From: Janibacter sp. CX7
Lineage (GTDB): Bacteria > Actinomycetota > Actinomycetes > Actinomycetales > Dermatophilaceae
Length of the DNA stretch: 64,000 nucleotides
Reading direction: 5' to 3'
Assembly (NCBI RefSeq): GCF_024362365.1
Contig: NZ_CP101464.1
Location: 2,542,001-2,606,000, forward strand
The stretch's first letter is position 1; every line of letters starts with the position of its first letter. Positions 20,209 to 28,877 of this stretch are shown piece after piece. The position numbers and the translations under genes were made by a program. The notes under the pieces are model-generated. The model was not told the DNA's origin and ran no database searches. It saw only the letters and a program-made list of their open reading frames with translations.

Positions 20209-21164
20209 TGGGCATGCTCCGAAGCGGTCGTGGGGTGGGTGGCGGACAGGTCGGCGATGGCGGGCGCGCCATCGGCGACGAGGGTGCGGGCGAGGCTGCG
20301 GCCGAGGTCCTCGGCCTGCTCGAGGGGGCCGGTTGCCGACCGACGCAGGTCGGCGGTGCCGTCGGTCGCGGCGACGACGGCCCGCAGCGAGAGCACCGGG
20401 CCGTCGACGTCGTCGACGACCTCGGCGAGAGCACCGACGGGCGCGGCGCAGCCGGCCTCGAGCTCGGCGAGGATCGCCCGCTCGGCGGTGACGGCGGCGC
20501 GGGTGTCGGCGTGGTCGAGGGGACGAAGGGCGGCGAGCACCGCCTCGTCGTCCTCCCGGCACTCGACGGCCAGGGCGCCCTGGCCGGGCGCGGGCAGCAT
20601 CTGGATCGGGTCGAGCACCTCGGTGACCCGCTCGCGCATGGCGAGCCGGGTCAGGCCGGCGTGGGCGAGCACGATCGCGTCGAGCTGCTCGTCGCCGGGG
20701 CCGACCATGTCGAGGCGGGTGCCGAGGTTGCCGCGGATGTCGCGGAACTCGAGCCCGAGGCCGAGGGCGGCGAGCTGCGCCCGCCGGCGCGGCGAGCCGG
20801 TGCCGACGACGGCTCCCTCGCCGAGCTCGCCGAGGGTGAGCCCGTCGCGGGCGCAGAGGGCGTCGCGGGGGTCGACCCGGGCCGGGATCGCGGCGATGAC
20901 CAGCCCCGGCTCGGGGGCCGTCGGCAGGTCCTTGAGCGAGTGGACGGCCAGGTCGATCTCGCCGTCGTGGAGGGCCTGGCGCAGGGCACTGGCGAAGACG
21001 CCGGTGCCGCCCATGCTCGCGAGCGAGGCGCGGTTGGTGTCGCCCTCGGTGACGATCTCGACGAGCTCGACGTCGTGGCCGGCGGCCCGCAGGGCGTCAG
21101 CGACGTGGCCGGCCTGGGTCGTGGCCAGGGCGGAGCGGCGGGTGCCGAGGCGAAGGGAGGTCAC
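20205..21164 (-). CDS. hemC: Hydroxymethylbilane synthase (porphobilinogen deaminase)
   Basis: Polymerises four porphobilinogens to hydroxymethylbilane. The 319-residue protein has [13 protein letters not shown] at the start, [19 protein letters not shown] and the dipyrromethane-cofactor Cys in [11 protein letters not shown]. The start is GTG overlapping the hemA stop (GTGA). The start region contains the CGAAGGG heptamer, encoding Leu as CTT and Arg as CGC. Third gene of the rex-hem operon. Confidence 0.97.
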   Translation of the reverse strand: MTSLRLGTRRSALATTQAGHVADALRAAGHDVELVEIVTEGDTNRASLASMGGTGVFASALRQALHDGEIDLAVHSLKDLPTAPEPGLVIAAIPARVDPRDALCARDGLTLGELGEGAVVGTGSPRRRAQLAALGLGLEFRDIRGNLGTRLDMVGPGDEQLDAIVLAHAGLTRLAMRERVTEVLDPIQMLPAPGQGALAVECREDDEAVLAALRPLDHADTRAAVTAERAILAELEAGCAAPVGALAEVVDDVDGPVLSLRAVVAATDGTADLRRSATGPLEQAEDLGRSLARTLVADGAPAIADLSATHPTTASEHAQ

Positions 21165-22435
21165 AGCGCACCTCCGTCGGAGTGCAGGTCGAAGAGCTGG
21201 CGCAGGGCGTCCTGGTACTCGCCGAGGCGGCCGTCGACGGCCAGCTCCTTGGCGCGCACCGTCGGCTGGTGGAGCAGCTTGTCGACGATGCGGTGCACGG
21301 CGCGGTCGACCTCTGTCCGGTGCTCGGGGGTCATGTCGGGGGCCCGCTGGTCGAGCCGGGCGAGCTCGCGCTCGACGACCTGCTGGGCCGCGGCCCGCAG
21401 GGCGCGCACGGTGGGGGCGGCCTCGTGGGCGGCCCGGGCCCCCAGGTGCTTGGTCACGGCGTCGCCGACGAGCGAGCGGGCCTGCTCGACCTCGGGCACG
21501 GCGCCACCGGAGCCGAGCAGCCCACCGAGCTCGGCCAGCCCCAGCCGGACGACGCCCGTGAGGCCGGCGACCTCGTGGGCGATGTCGTGCGGGAGCGCGA
21601 GGTCGATGTAGGCCTGGCGGCGACCGCCACGCGAGACCTGGGCGTCGGCGACCTCGGCGAGCGAGATCGCCAGGCCGGTCGAGCCGGTGCACGAGATGAC
21701 GATGTCGGCGTCCGCGAGGGCCTCGGCGAGCTCGTCGAGCGGGCGGGCGGTGCCCTCGAGTCGCTCGGCGAGGGCGAGGCCGCGCTCGTGGGTGCGGTTG
21801 ACGACGGTGAGGCGCTCGACGCCGCGGCGCACGCTGCTCGTCGCCGCGAGGGCGCTCATCGCGCCGGCGCCGACGACGAGGACGTGGGCCTGCGCGAGCG
21901 GGCCGACGTGCTGCTCGGCGGCATCGAGACCGACGCCGACGAGCGACCGGGAGACCTCGTCGATGCCCGTCTCGGAGTGCACCTGCTTGCCGGTGCGCAG
22001 GGCCTGCTGGACGAGCGAGTTGATGCTCGGGCCCACGTGACCGCCCGCCTGGCCGCGGGCGAGCGCGTCCCGCAGCTGGCCGAGGATCTGCGACTCACCG
22101 ACGGCCATCGAGTCGAGACCCGCGGCGACGTTGAAGACGTGGGCGACGGCGGCATCCCCGTAGTGCAGGTCGAGGTGCTCCTTGAGGTCGTCGTGCGTGA
22201 TGCCCGTCGAGGTCGTCATGGCGTCGGTGAGGTCGGCGACCGCGCCGTGGAACCCGCTGACCTCGGCATAGATCTCGGTGCGGTTGCACGTCGCGACGAC
22301 GAGGTGCTCCGAGATGTCGGGGCTGGCCTCGGCGGCGGAGAGGATCCGGTCGAGGCTCACCTCGTCGAGCGCGGCCTTCTCCAGCACGGAGATGGGCGCA
22401 CGTCGGTGGTTGAGCCCGAAGGCGAGCAGACTCAT
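21161..22435 (-). CDS. hemA: Glutamyl-tRNA reductase
   Basis: First committed enzyme of the C5 haem route, reducing glutamyl-tRNA to glutamate-1-semialdehyde with NADPH. Length 424 aa. The active-site Cys lies in [12 protein letters not shown], with [15 protein letters not shown], the NADPH loop [14 protein letters not shown] and a helical C-terminal dimerisation domain. The ATG overlaps the rex stop by four bases (ATGA), so translation is coupled to rex and expression follows the Rex-controlled promoter. Confidence 0.97.
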   Translation of the reverse strand: MSLLAFGLNHRRAPISVLEKAALDEVSLDRILSAAEASPDISEHLVVATCNRTEIYAEVSGFHGAVADLTDAMTTSTGITHDDLKEHLDLHYGDAAVAHVFNVAAGLDSMAVGESQILGQLRDALARGQAGGHVGPSINSLVQQALRTGKQVHSETGIDEVSRSLVGVGLDAAEQHVGPLAQAHVLVVGAGAMSALAATSSVRRGVERLTVVNRTHERGLALAERLEGTARPLDELAEALADADIVISCTGSTGLAISLAEVADAQVSRGGRRQAYIDLALPHDIAHEVAGLTGVVRLGLAELGGLLGSGGAVPEVEQARSLVGDAVTKHLGARAAHEAAPTVRALRAAAQQVVERELARLDQRAPDMTPEHRTEVDRAVHRIVDKLLHQPTVRAKELAVDGRLGEYQDALRQLFDLHSDGGAL

Positions 22436-23115
22436 CGGCCGGCCGCCTCCTCGATGAGCTCGTCCGCGACGCCCACGCGCTGCTGCTCGTGGAAGGCGAG
22501 GATCTGCAGCTCGGTGGACAGGTCGACCTTGCGCATGTGCACCCCTTCGGGAACCTGGATGGCCGTCGCGGCGAAGTTGAGGATGGAGCTGACCCCGGCG
22601 TCGACGAGCAGGTCGGCGACCGCCTGGGCCGAGGAGGCCGGCGTCGCGATGACCCCGATGCACGCCTCGCCCGGGGTGACGAGCGCAGACAGCGCCGCCA
22701 TCGGCTGGATGACGAGGTCGTCGAGGCTCTCGCCGACGATCTGCTCGTCGCGGTCGAGCAGGGCCACGACCTTGAAGCCCTTCGTCGCGAAGCCACCGTA
22801 GGAGGCGAGAGCGCGCCCGAGGTTGCCCATGCCGACGATGACGACGGGCCAGTCGTGGGTCAGGCCGAGGGCCCGCGAGATCTGGTAGGTCAGGTGGGCG
22901 ACGTCGTAGCCGACGCCCCGCACGCCGTAGGAGCCGAGGTGGCTGAGGTCCTTGCGCAGCTTGGCGGAGGAGACCCCGGCGCTGTGCGCGAGCTCCTCGG
23001 ACGAGACCGACTGGACGTCCTGGGCGGTCAGCTGACCCAGCGCCCGAAGGTATCCGGGAAGTCGCGCGACCGTTGCGTCGGGAATCTCCCGCTTGGCGGC
23101 CTGATCGACGGACAC
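22432..23115 (-). CDS. rex: Redox-sensing transcriptional repressor Rex
   Basis: NADH/NAD-sensing repressor. Winged-helix part: IPDATVARLPGYLRAL, SSEELAHSAGVSSAKLRKDL, GSYGVRGVGYDV; Rossmann part: VVIVGMGNLGRALASY; swapped C-terminal helix QILAFHEQQR. I chose GTG at 23115 (227 aa). The frame opens at ATG 23181, but that codon lies inside the TAATGT -10 box of the promoter, so it cannot be translated from this promoter. AGAGGAG lies 12 nt before the GTG, a rather long spacing. The N-terminus then matches Streptomyces Rex in length. First gene of rex-hemA-hemC-cobA/hemD-hemB-marR, an order known from Streptomyces. Confidence 0.93.
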   Translation of the reverse strand: MSVDQAAKREIPDATVARLPGYLRALGQLTAQDVQSVSSEELAHSAGVSSAKLRKDLSHLGSYGVRGVGYDVAHLTYQISRALGLTHDWPVVIVGMGNLGRALASYGGFATKGFKVVALLDRDEQIVGESLDDLVIQPMAALSALVTPGEACIGVIATPASSAQAVADLLVDAGVSSILNFAATAIQVPEGVHMRKVDLSTELQILAFHEQQRVGVADELIEEAAGR

Positions 23116-23177
23116 GGCTGGGCTCGACTCCTCTCGCGGTCGTGGGGCGAGCGGCGCCGAACGACCGAACGGCCCCG

Positions 23178-23206
23178 ACATTACGCTCTTGTGAACAAAT
23201 GCACAA
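23178..23206 (-). promoter_or_regulatory. Rex operator overlapping the rex-hem promoter
   Basis: On the minus strand TTGTGC (-35) and TAATGT (-10, 23178-23183) are 17 nt apart. The spacer and -35 contain TTGTGAACAAATGCACAA (23189-23206), which fits the Rex site TTGTGAA-N4-TTCACAA with one mismatch. NADH-bound Rex should release this promoter, tying haem synthesis to redox state. Confidence 0.85.
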
Positions 23207-23250
23207 AGTCGTCGCGGTCCGTGGACGGACCGCCGGCGACCACCCCCGGA

Positions 23251-23499
23251 TCAGCGCTGCAGGGCCGCGCGCAGCCGCCCTTCGTCTACTCGCCAGTAGT
23301 CGTGCTGGCGGCCGTCGACGAAGGTCACCGGCACCTCCTCGGTGTAGCGCGCGAGCTGCGGGTCGGCATCGATGTCGACCTCGGCGAAGCTGTCGCCGGT
23401 CTCGGCGACGACGCGCGCGATGACCGCGCGGGCCTCGTCGCACAGGTGGCAGCCCACGCGGCCGACCATGACGACGCGGGCATCGGGCAGTGCGGGCAC
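23251..23499 (-). CDS. Glutaredoxin-like small thiol protein
   Basis: 82-residue thioredoxin-fold protein with the redox motif GCHLCDEA near residue 16 (CXXC), a following helix, EVDIDADPQL and the cis-Pro stretch EVPVTFVDG. It belongs to the glutaredoxin-like family found beside hemA in actinobacteria. The GTG at 23499 has GGAGG about 5 nt upstream and lies 8 nt after the acyltransferase stop, so it ends the epimerase-acyltransferase operon rather than belonging to the rex unit. Its partner protein is not known. Confidence 0.85.
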   Translation of the reverse strand: MPALPDARVVMVGRVGCHLCDEARAVIARVVAETGDSFAEVDIDADPQLARYTEEVPVTFVDGRQHDYWRVDEGRLRAALQR

Positions 23500-23507
23500 C
23501 GGACCTC

Positions 23508-25040
23508 CTAGAAGAAGACGGAGCGGCGGGTGACGAGCACCGAGTAGAGCGTCTGCTGGATCGTCTCGCGCACCTGGTCGGTGAGCTCGAAGACGAGCAT
23601 CGGGTCCTCGGCCGCCGCCGGGCCGAGCGATGCCGTGTCGACCGGCTCGCCGAACTCGATGATCCACTTGCTCGGCAGCGGGATCAGACCCAGCGGGCCG
23701 AGCAGCGGGAAGAAGGGTGTGATCGGCGCGTAGGGGGCGCCGATCAGACGGGCCACCGTCTTCATGTTGCCGATCATCGGGTAGACCTCCTCGGCCCCGA
23801 CGACGGAGCACGGGATGATCGGCACCTCGGAGCGGATCGCCGCGGAGACGAAGCCACCCCGACCGAAGCGCTGCAGCTTGTAGCGCTCGCGGAAGGGCTT
23901 GCCGACACCCTTGAAGCCCTCGGGCCACACACCGACGAGCTCGCCGCCGCGTAGCAGCCGCTCCGCGTCGGCATTGGACGCCAGGGTCGCACCCGTCTTG
24001 CGGGCGACGTCACCGACGACCGGCAGCTGGAAGACGAGGTCGGCTCCGAGCATGCGCAGGAAGCGCTGCTGCGGGTGGGCGTCGTGGATCGCCAGCTGGG
24101 TGATGACCGAGTCGATCGCGACGGTGCCCGAGTGGTTGGACACGAGCAGGGCACCGCTGTCGGCCGGGATGTTCTCGATGCCCCGGACCTCGACGCGGAA
24201 CCACTTGTCCTTGAGCAGGCGCAGCACCGGGAAGACGGTGTGCGTCGTGAAGTCGCGGTCGAAGCCGAAGTCGTCGACGGCGTAGTCGCCCTTGACCCGG
24301 CGCTGGAGGAAGTGGAGCGTCTCCGCGAAGCGCCGCTCCCAGTCCTCCCCCGCCGCCGCGCCGGCGGCCTGGCCGAGCGTGCGCGAGGTCATCTGACCGG
24401 CGGACAGGAGCACGGACAGCAGCTCCGCGAGCCCCGGCACGAGAGCCTGCCCGCTCTCCGGGGTGCCCGGGGTCGACGTCGGCTGGACCGGCTGCACCGC
24501 GGGCGCCACGGGTCGACGACCCGACGTCGCGGTGCGAGAGCCGCGCGAGCCGGCAGTCGACGAGGCGGTGCGGGTCGCGGCCGTGCGGGTCGAGGTGCTC
24601 CGCCGGGCCGGCGGACGACGTCGCGACGTCGTCGGCGTGGCCGCCGGAGGCGCGCCGTCGGGGCCGGGCACGACGGTCAGGCGCGGCGTGCGCGGCGTCG
24701 ACGACTTCTTCGGCCGGGAGGTCGAGGAGCGCGAGGAGGTGACGGACTCCCCCTTCGCGCTGGTGGTCGTGGGGACCTGGGCGGAGGGTCCGGTGAGCAG
24801 CGGGGTCGTGCGCCGGCGAGCGCGCTCGCCGCCGGCCCGGTCCGCCGCCGCGGCCACGGCGCTGGCCTTCTTGGCCGCAGGCTTCTTCGTGGCGGTCTTC
24901 TTCGCAGCGGTGGACTTCTTGGCCGGCGTCGTCTTCTTCGCGGCCGACGTCTTCGCCGGAGTGGCCTTCTTCGTGGCCGTCGACGTCTTCGCCGCGGTGC
25001 TCTTCTTCTTCGCGCCGGGGGCGGGGGTGCTGTCGGCCAT
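23508..25040 (-). CDS. PlsC-type acyltransferase with histone H1-like N-terminal tail
   Basis: 510-residue protein in two unlike halves. Residues about 10-62 are almost entirely Lys, Ala, Thr, Ser and Pro in AAKKT-type repeats; residues 80-190 are Ser/Thr/Arg/Pro-rich and disordered-looking. From about 250 on it is a PlsC-family acyltransferase: LLVSNHSGTVAIDS (His and Asp), GVWPEGFKGVG, FGRGGFVSAAIRS and IIPCSVVGAEE, as in the mycobacterial homologue next to galE2. No signal peptide. It probably acylates lysophospholipid or a related acceptor. The ATG overlaps the epimerase stop (TGATG). Confidence 0.88.
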   Translation of the reverse strand: MADSTPAPGAKKKSTAAKTSTATKKATPAKTSAAKKTTPAKKSTAAKKTATKKPAAKKASAVAAAADRAGGERARRRTTPLLTGPSAQVPTTTSAKGESVTSSRSSTSRPKKSSTPRTPRLTVVPGPDGAPPAATPTTSRRRPPARRSTSTRTAATRTASSTAGSRGSRTATSGRRPVAPAVQPVQPTSTPGTPESGQALVPGLAELLSVLLSAGQMTSRTLGQAAGAAAGEDWERRFAETLHFLQRRVKGDYAVDDFGFDRDFTTHTVFPVLRLLKDKWFRVEVRGIENIPADSGALLVSNHSGTVAIDSVITQLAIHDAHPQQRFLRMLGADLVFQLPVVGDVARKTGATLASNADAERLLRGGELVGVWPEGFKGVGKPFRERYKLQRFGRGGFVSAAIRSEVPIIPCSVVGAEEVYPMIGNMKTVARLIGAPYAPITPFFPLLGPLGLIPLPSKWIIEFGEPVDTASLGPAAAEDPMLVFELTDQVRETIQQTLYSVLVTRRSVFF

Positions 25041-26089
25041 CACTTCTCACTCTCGGGGGCGGACACGGAGCGCATCGCGGCCTCGGCGGCCTTGACCGCC
25101 GACCAGCCGGGCTGCGCGAAGGGGAGGCGGTCCAGGACCCGACCCTTGGTCGCCCGCGCGAAGTCCTCGTAGGCGGCGCGCGTCGTGTAGGCGGGCTCGA
25201 AGCCCAGGTCCTCACGCATGCGGGTCGTGTCGAGACCACGACCGAAGGTGAGGAAGTCGAGCTGGTCGGAGCCGATGTCGACGAGGCCGAACTTGCGGGC
25301 CACGTCGGTCAGGGCACCGGTCGTCGCCTTGGGCACGAGGACGAAGGGGCGGCCGGCGAGGTTGGCGGCCTGGCTGGCGGTGATGATCCCCTCGCCGGCG
25401 ACGTTGACCGAGCCGATGCCGGGGATCGTCACGGCCCGGGCGATTGCGTCGACGCAGTCGTCCTCGTGGACGAACTGCAGCCGCGCGTCGTAGCCGAGCG
25501 GGATCGGGATGACCGGCAGGCTGAAGTGGTCGGTGAAGGCGGTGCGGATGCGGGGGCCGATGACATTGGCGAAGCGCAGCGTCGTGATCTCGATGTCGGG
25601 CCGCCGGCGCGAGAGGCCGCGCACGTAGCCCTCGACCTCGACGCTGTCGCGGGCCCAGCCCGAGCGCGGCATCTGCTTCGCCGACATGTCCTCGGTGAAC
25701 ATCGCGGGGTCGCGCGGGCTCGACCCGTAGACACCCGCGGTGGACTTCACGACGAGCTTGGTCACCGACTCGGCGCGCTGGCAGGCGGCCAGCAGCTGCA
25801 TCGTGCCGATGACGTTGACCTCCTTCTGCGTCGCGCGCCCGCCGCCGGCACGTGGCGTGGCGATGACGCCCATGTGCACGACGGTGTCGACGTCGTTGCC
25901 GGAGATGATCCGGCTGATGAGGGGGCTGCGGATGTCGGCCCGCATGAACTCGGCCCGGCCGATGCCGTGACGCGGCGGGACGACGTCGACGCCGATGATC
26001 CGGCCGATCGACTCGTCACGGCTGAGACGGCGGGCGAAGGCTCCGCCGAGGTGGCGGGAGACTCCTGCGACGAGCACGGTCTCGGGCAC
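25040..26089 (-). CDS. NAD-dependent epimerase/dehydratase family protein
   Basis: Extended short-chain dehydrogenase of 349 residues, the homologue of the gene called galE2 in mycobacteria. The dinucleotide site is VLVAGVSRHLGGAFARRL, so the third Gly of the usual GXXGXXG is shifted. VVKSTAGVYGSS precedes the place where a catalytic YXXXK is expected, but here the text reads RDSVEVEGYVRGL, lacking a clear Tyr-Lys pair; a sugar epimerase activity is therefore uncertain. GTG at 26089 is chosen because AGGAAGG lies 8 nt upstream. First gene of the operon with the acyltransferase and glutaredoxin. Confidence 0.85.
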   Translation of the reverse strand: MPETVLVAGVSRHLGGAFARRLSRDESIGRIIGVDVVPPRHGIGRAEFMRADIRSPLISRIISGNDVDTVVHMGVIATPRAGGGRATQKEVNVIGTMQLLAACQRAESVTKLVVKSTAGVYGSSPRDPAMFTEDMSAKQMPRSGWARDSVEVEGYVRGLSRRRPDIEITTLRFANVIGPRIRTAFTDHFSLPVIPIPLGYDARLQFVHEDDCVDAIARAVTIPGIGSVNVAGEGIITASQAANLAGRPFVLVPKATTGALTDVARKFGLVDIGSDQLDFLTFGRGLDTTRMREDLGFEPAYTTRAAYEDFARATKGRVLDRLPFAQPGWSAVKAAEAAMRSVSAPESEK

Positions 26090-26214
26090 CGGGGACACCT
26101 TCCTGTGGGCACCGGCCACAGTGGACGTGGCCTGGTCGGCAGCCTAGTCACGCCTGCCGGTCTGCGGCGGCTCGTCCGGGGAGACGGCCATCACGGGACG
26201 AGCGTCACGGCACG

Positions 26215-26258
26215 ACGAAGGGGGCCGGACCGGATCGTGCCGGTCGGGCCCCCTTCGT
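26215..26258 (-). terminator. Terminator after bS22 gene
   Basis: ACGAAGGGGGCC and GGCCCCCTTCGT form a perfect 12-bp outer stem, with an inner CCGG-rich extension. It begins 5 nt past the stop of the small ribosomal protein gene. Confidence 0.8.
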
Positions 26259-26263
26259 ACGGG

Positions 26264-26362
26264 TCACTTCTTGTTGCGGCGCTGGTGGCGCGTCTTGCGC
26301 AGCAGCTTGCGGTGCTTCTTCTTCGCCATCCGCTTGCGTCGCTTCTTGATGACAGAACCCAT
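26264..26362 (-). CDS. Small basic ribosomal protein bS22-like (AURKAIP1/COX24 domain)
   Basis: 32-residue, extremely basic protein beginning MGSVIKKRRKRMAKKKH and ending RRNKK. It matches the actinobacterial protein (Rv0500B type) found bound to mycobacterial ribosomes as bS22. AAGGA lies 6 nt before the ATG, and a strong hairpin follows the stop. It sits between a small HTH gene and the galE2-type gene, the same order as in Mycobacterium. Confidence 0.93.
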   Translation of the reverse strand: MGSVIKKRRKRMAKKKHRKLLRKTRHQRRNKK

Positions 26363-26512
26363 GCGATGTCCTTCGCTGTCGTGGTCGATGTTGTCGGTGG
26401 TGGCTCGAGCGATGCCGATCCTGCACGGGCAGGCCCCACCGAGCTACGAGTCAGACGACAGAGTCTATCCGCTCCCGCGGGCGTCTCGTGCCGCGGGGCG
26501 CTGCGAGGACGA

Positions 26513-26710
26513 TCAGGCGGTCTCGATGAACGAGGTCTCGAGGTAGGTGTGCACCGCATCCTCCGGGACGCGGAAGCTGCGACCGACCCGCACGGCCGGA
26601 AGGTCACCGTTGTGGACCATGCGGTAGACGGTCATCTTCGACACCCGCATGATCGACGCGACCTCCGCCACGGTGAGGAAGCGCACCTCACCCAGTCGAT
26701 CGTTCGACAT
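26513..26710 (-). CDS. Small excisionase/MerR-type helix-turn-helix protein
   Basis: 65-residue DNA-binding protein with a single winged HTH: RFLTVAEVASIMRVSKMTVYRMVHNG then LPAVRVGRSFRVPEDAV. Its counterpart beside the bS22 gene in mycobacteria is Rv0500A; BldC is a distant relative. GAGG lies about 5 nt before the ATG at 26710, and the longer upstream frame is rejected. About 150 nt without other genes separate it from the bS22 start. Its targets are unknown. Confidence 0.88.
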   Translation of the reverse strand: MSNDRLGEVRFLTVAEVASIMRVSKMTVYRMVHNGDLPAVRVGRSFRVPEDAVHTYLETSFIETA

Positions 26711-26875
26711 GATCACCTCGATCTCCGCGGAGTCGCACAGCCGACCCCTGTCGGCTGGACGTCTACGAGCCCCGCAGGTGACCACCATAGGGGCAGATGT
26801 GACAACTGTGAAGACGAAGGGGGAGATTTCCCCACTCACGTCCACCCGACACGCCGTGATGGGGCGAAGAATCCG

Positions 26876-28066
26876 CTAGTCGTACCAGACGTCGAGCCCG
26901 TGCAGCGGGAAGATCGCCTCCCGGGCGGCCATGATCGCCCGGTCGACGCCGCTGTGCGGGTTGTAGCCCATCGCCCACGGCTGCACCCAGATCGGCAGCT
27001 CGCTGTCGGGCAGGTCGCCCATGGTCTCCGGCCCCGGCTGCCCCGAGACGAGGTCGACGTGCTCGCGCCAGGCGGCCGGGATCTCGGTCGCCGCCGGGAT
27101 CGGCCGGTGCGCGGCGATCGCCGTGAGGTGGGTCCACGTGCGCGGGACGGCGCCGCACACGTCGTAGCCCCCGCCACCGAAGGCCACCCAGCGCCCGTCG
27201 CACACCTCGTGGGAGAGCCGGTGGAGGTTGACCGCGGCCTGGCGCTGCGCGTCGACGGTCAGGGCCATGTGGGCCAGCGGGTCCTCGCGGTGGGTGTCGC
27301 ACCCGTGCTGGGTGAGCAGCACCTGCGGCTCGAAGGCCCGCACGACCGGCATGGCGACGGACGTGATCGCCCGCAGCCAGGGCCCGTCGGTGACGCCCGG
27401 CGGGAGGGCGACGTTGACCGCGGTGCCCTCGGCCCCGGGGCCACCGGTCTCGGCGGGCCAGCCCGTGCCGGGGAAGAGCGTGCGGCCCGACTCGTGGACC
27501 GAGACGGTGAGCACCCTCGGGTCGTCGTAGAAGATCGACTGCACTCCGTCGCCGTGGTGCACGTCGACGTCGACGTAGGCCACCCGCTCGACGCCGTGGT
27601 CGAGCAGCCAGCGGATCGCGGCCGCGATGTCGTTGTAGATGCAGAAGCCGGCGGCACGGTCACGCATCGCATGGTGCATGCCGCCGGTGAAGTTGACCCC
27701 GTGCTCGGCCTCGCCGGTCCAGACCCGCCGGGCGACCTCGACCGACCCGGCGACCAGCCGTGCGCTCGCCTCGTGGATCCCGGCGAAGGCGGGGACGTCG
27801 TCCGTCCCGATGCCCCAGGTGCCGTCGGCGGTGGTGGGGTCGGCGGAGATCGCCCTGACCGCCTCGACGTAGGCACGGTCGTGGACCCCTGCGAGCACCT
27901 CGTCGGAGGCCACGTCGGCGTCGACGACGTCGACGTCGTCGAAGACACCGAGCTCGCGGCACAGTCGCGCGGTCAGATCCAGGCGCACGGGGGCCATGGG
28001 ATGACCGGGCCCGAAGTCGTACTTCATGAAGTCCTCGCCCCAGATGGCGCACGCCTGAGAGCTCAT
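26876..28066 (-). CDS. acuC: Histone deacetylase family/acetoin utilisation protein AcuC
   Basis: Zinc-dependent deacetylase of the arginase/HDAC fold, 396 residues. Expected motifs are present: GHPMAP at the start, GGMHHAM (paired His), YNDIAAAI, YVDVDVHHGDGVQ (Asp and His zinc ligands) and GGGGYD near the end. AcuC in Bacillus deacetylates acetyl-CoA synthetase; the substrate here is unknown. TAGCGT at 28074-28079 is 7 nt before the ATG, implying a leaderless mRNA. Divergent from the RCK gene. Confidence 0.93.
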   Translation of the reverse strand: MSSQACAIWGEDFMKYDFGPGHPMAPVRLDLTARLCRELGVFDDVDVVDADVASDEVLAGVHDRAYVEAVRAISADPTTADGTWGIGTDDVPAFAGIHEASARLVAGSVEVARRVWTGEAEHGVNFTGGMHHAMRDRAAGFCIYNDIAAAIRWLLDHGVERVAYVDVDVHHGDGVQSIFYDDPRVLTVSVHESGRTLFPGTGWPAETGGPGAEGTAVNVALPPGVTDGPWLRAITSVAMPVVRAFEPQVLLTQHGCDTHREDPLAHMALTVDAQRQAAVNLHRLSHEVCDGRWVAFGGGGYDVCGAVPRTWTHLTAIAAHRPIPAATEIPAAWREHVDLVSGQPGPETMGDLPDSELPIWVQPWAMGYNPHSGVDRAIMAAREAIFPLHGLDVWYD

Positions 28067-28073
28067 GCACGGG

Positions 28074-28079
28074 ACGCTA
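28074..28079 (-). promoter_or_regulatory. -10 box for leaderless acuC
   Basis: TAGCGT on the minus strand, 7 nt before the acuC ATG. Confidence 0.5.
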
Positions 28080-28127
28080 CCCCGGCTAGGGTCTGTCACG
28101 ACCCACCATCCGAGGATCGGAGACACC

Positions 28128-28796
28128 GTGACGCGCATGCGCCTGCACAACGAGGACGTCCTCGTCATCGGCCTCGGCCGCTTCGGCGGGGCGGTGGCCA
28201 CCGAGCTGCACCGCCTGGGCAACCGCGTCACCGCACTCGAGCTCGACCCCCGGCTCGCCGAGAGCTATCTGGGCCGCGTCGGCCGCATCGTCCAGGGCGA
28301 CGCGACGTCGGTGACGACGATCGAGGAGATCAAGCCGCACACCTTCTCCGCGAGCGTCCTGGCCATCGGCTCGTCGATCGAGGCGAGCGTCCTCGCCGCG
28401 GTCAACCTCATCGACGGGGAGTCGCCGAAGGTCTGGGCCAAGGCGGTCAGCCCGGAGCACGCCCGCATCCTCAACCGGATCGGCGTGCACCACGTCCTCT
28501 CCCCCGAGATCGAGTCCGGCAAGCGCCTGGCCCACCTCATCGGCAGCCGCCTCATGGACTACATCGAGTTCGACGACGGCTTCGCGATCGTCAAGATGAC
28601 GCCGCCGCAGGAGGCCGTGGGCTTCACCCTCGAGCAGTCGTCGATCCGCAGCAAGTACGGCGTGACGGTCGTCGGCGTGAAGTCACCCGGCCAGGACTTC
28701 ACCTATGCCCGCCCGGAGACCAAGGTGCGCAGCGGCGACCTCATCATCGTCAGCGGCCCGACCGCGCTCATCGAGCGGATGGCGGCCCGGCCCTAG
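28128..28796 (+). CDS. TrkA/KtrA-type RCK potassium channel regulator
   Basis: 222-residue cytoplasmic regulator of potassium uptake. The N-terminal RCK domain has a Rossmann loop VLVIGLGRFGGAVATEL and the acidic ALELD end of strand 2; the C-terminal part (from about residue 140) resembles RCK_C, a domain that binds c-di-AMP in some proteins. GGAG lies 5 nt before the GTG. No membrane partner (TrkH/KtrB) is adjacent, so the channel must be encoded elsewhere. disA, which makes c-di-AMP, lies about 11 kb downstream. Confidence 0.9.
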   Translation: MTRMRLHNEDVLVIGLGRFGGAVATELHRLGNRVTALELDPRLAESYLGRVGRIVQGDATSVTTIEEIKPHTFSASVLAIGSSIEASVLAAVNLIDGESPKVWAKAVSPEHARILNRIGVHHVLSPEIESGKRLAHLIGSRLMDYIEFDDGFAIVKMTPPQEAVGFTLEQSSIRSKYGVTVVGVKSPGQDFTYARPETKVRSGDLIIVSGPTALIERMAARP

Positions 28797-28818
28797 CTCC
28801 GCTCCCCCCGGGCACGAC

Positions 28819-28858
28819 GGCGCCCCTGCTCCCTTCGGACGAAGGGGGCAGGGGCGCC
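28819..28858. terminator. Long palindromic terminator between RCK and GNAT genes
   Basis: GGCGCCCCTGC, one base, CCCTTCG, then after GA the mirror CGAAGGG and GCAGGGGCGCC: a near-perfect 40-bp palindrome. It lies between two converging genes and can serve both strands. Confidence 0.85.
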
Positions 28859-28877
28859 GGTGCGTCGTGGAGTGCGC

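Noticed and set aside
23116..23181. rex translation from the ATG at 23181
   Set aside because: This ATG is inside the -10 box of the Rex-controlled promoter, so it would not be on the mRNA.
24463..25095. Plus-strand frame with long Phe/Val/Ala hydrophobic runs resembling a membrane protein
   Set aside because: It is the complement of the Lys/Ala repeat codons of the acyltransferase tail (AAGAAG read as CTTCTT), so the hydrophobicity is an artefact.
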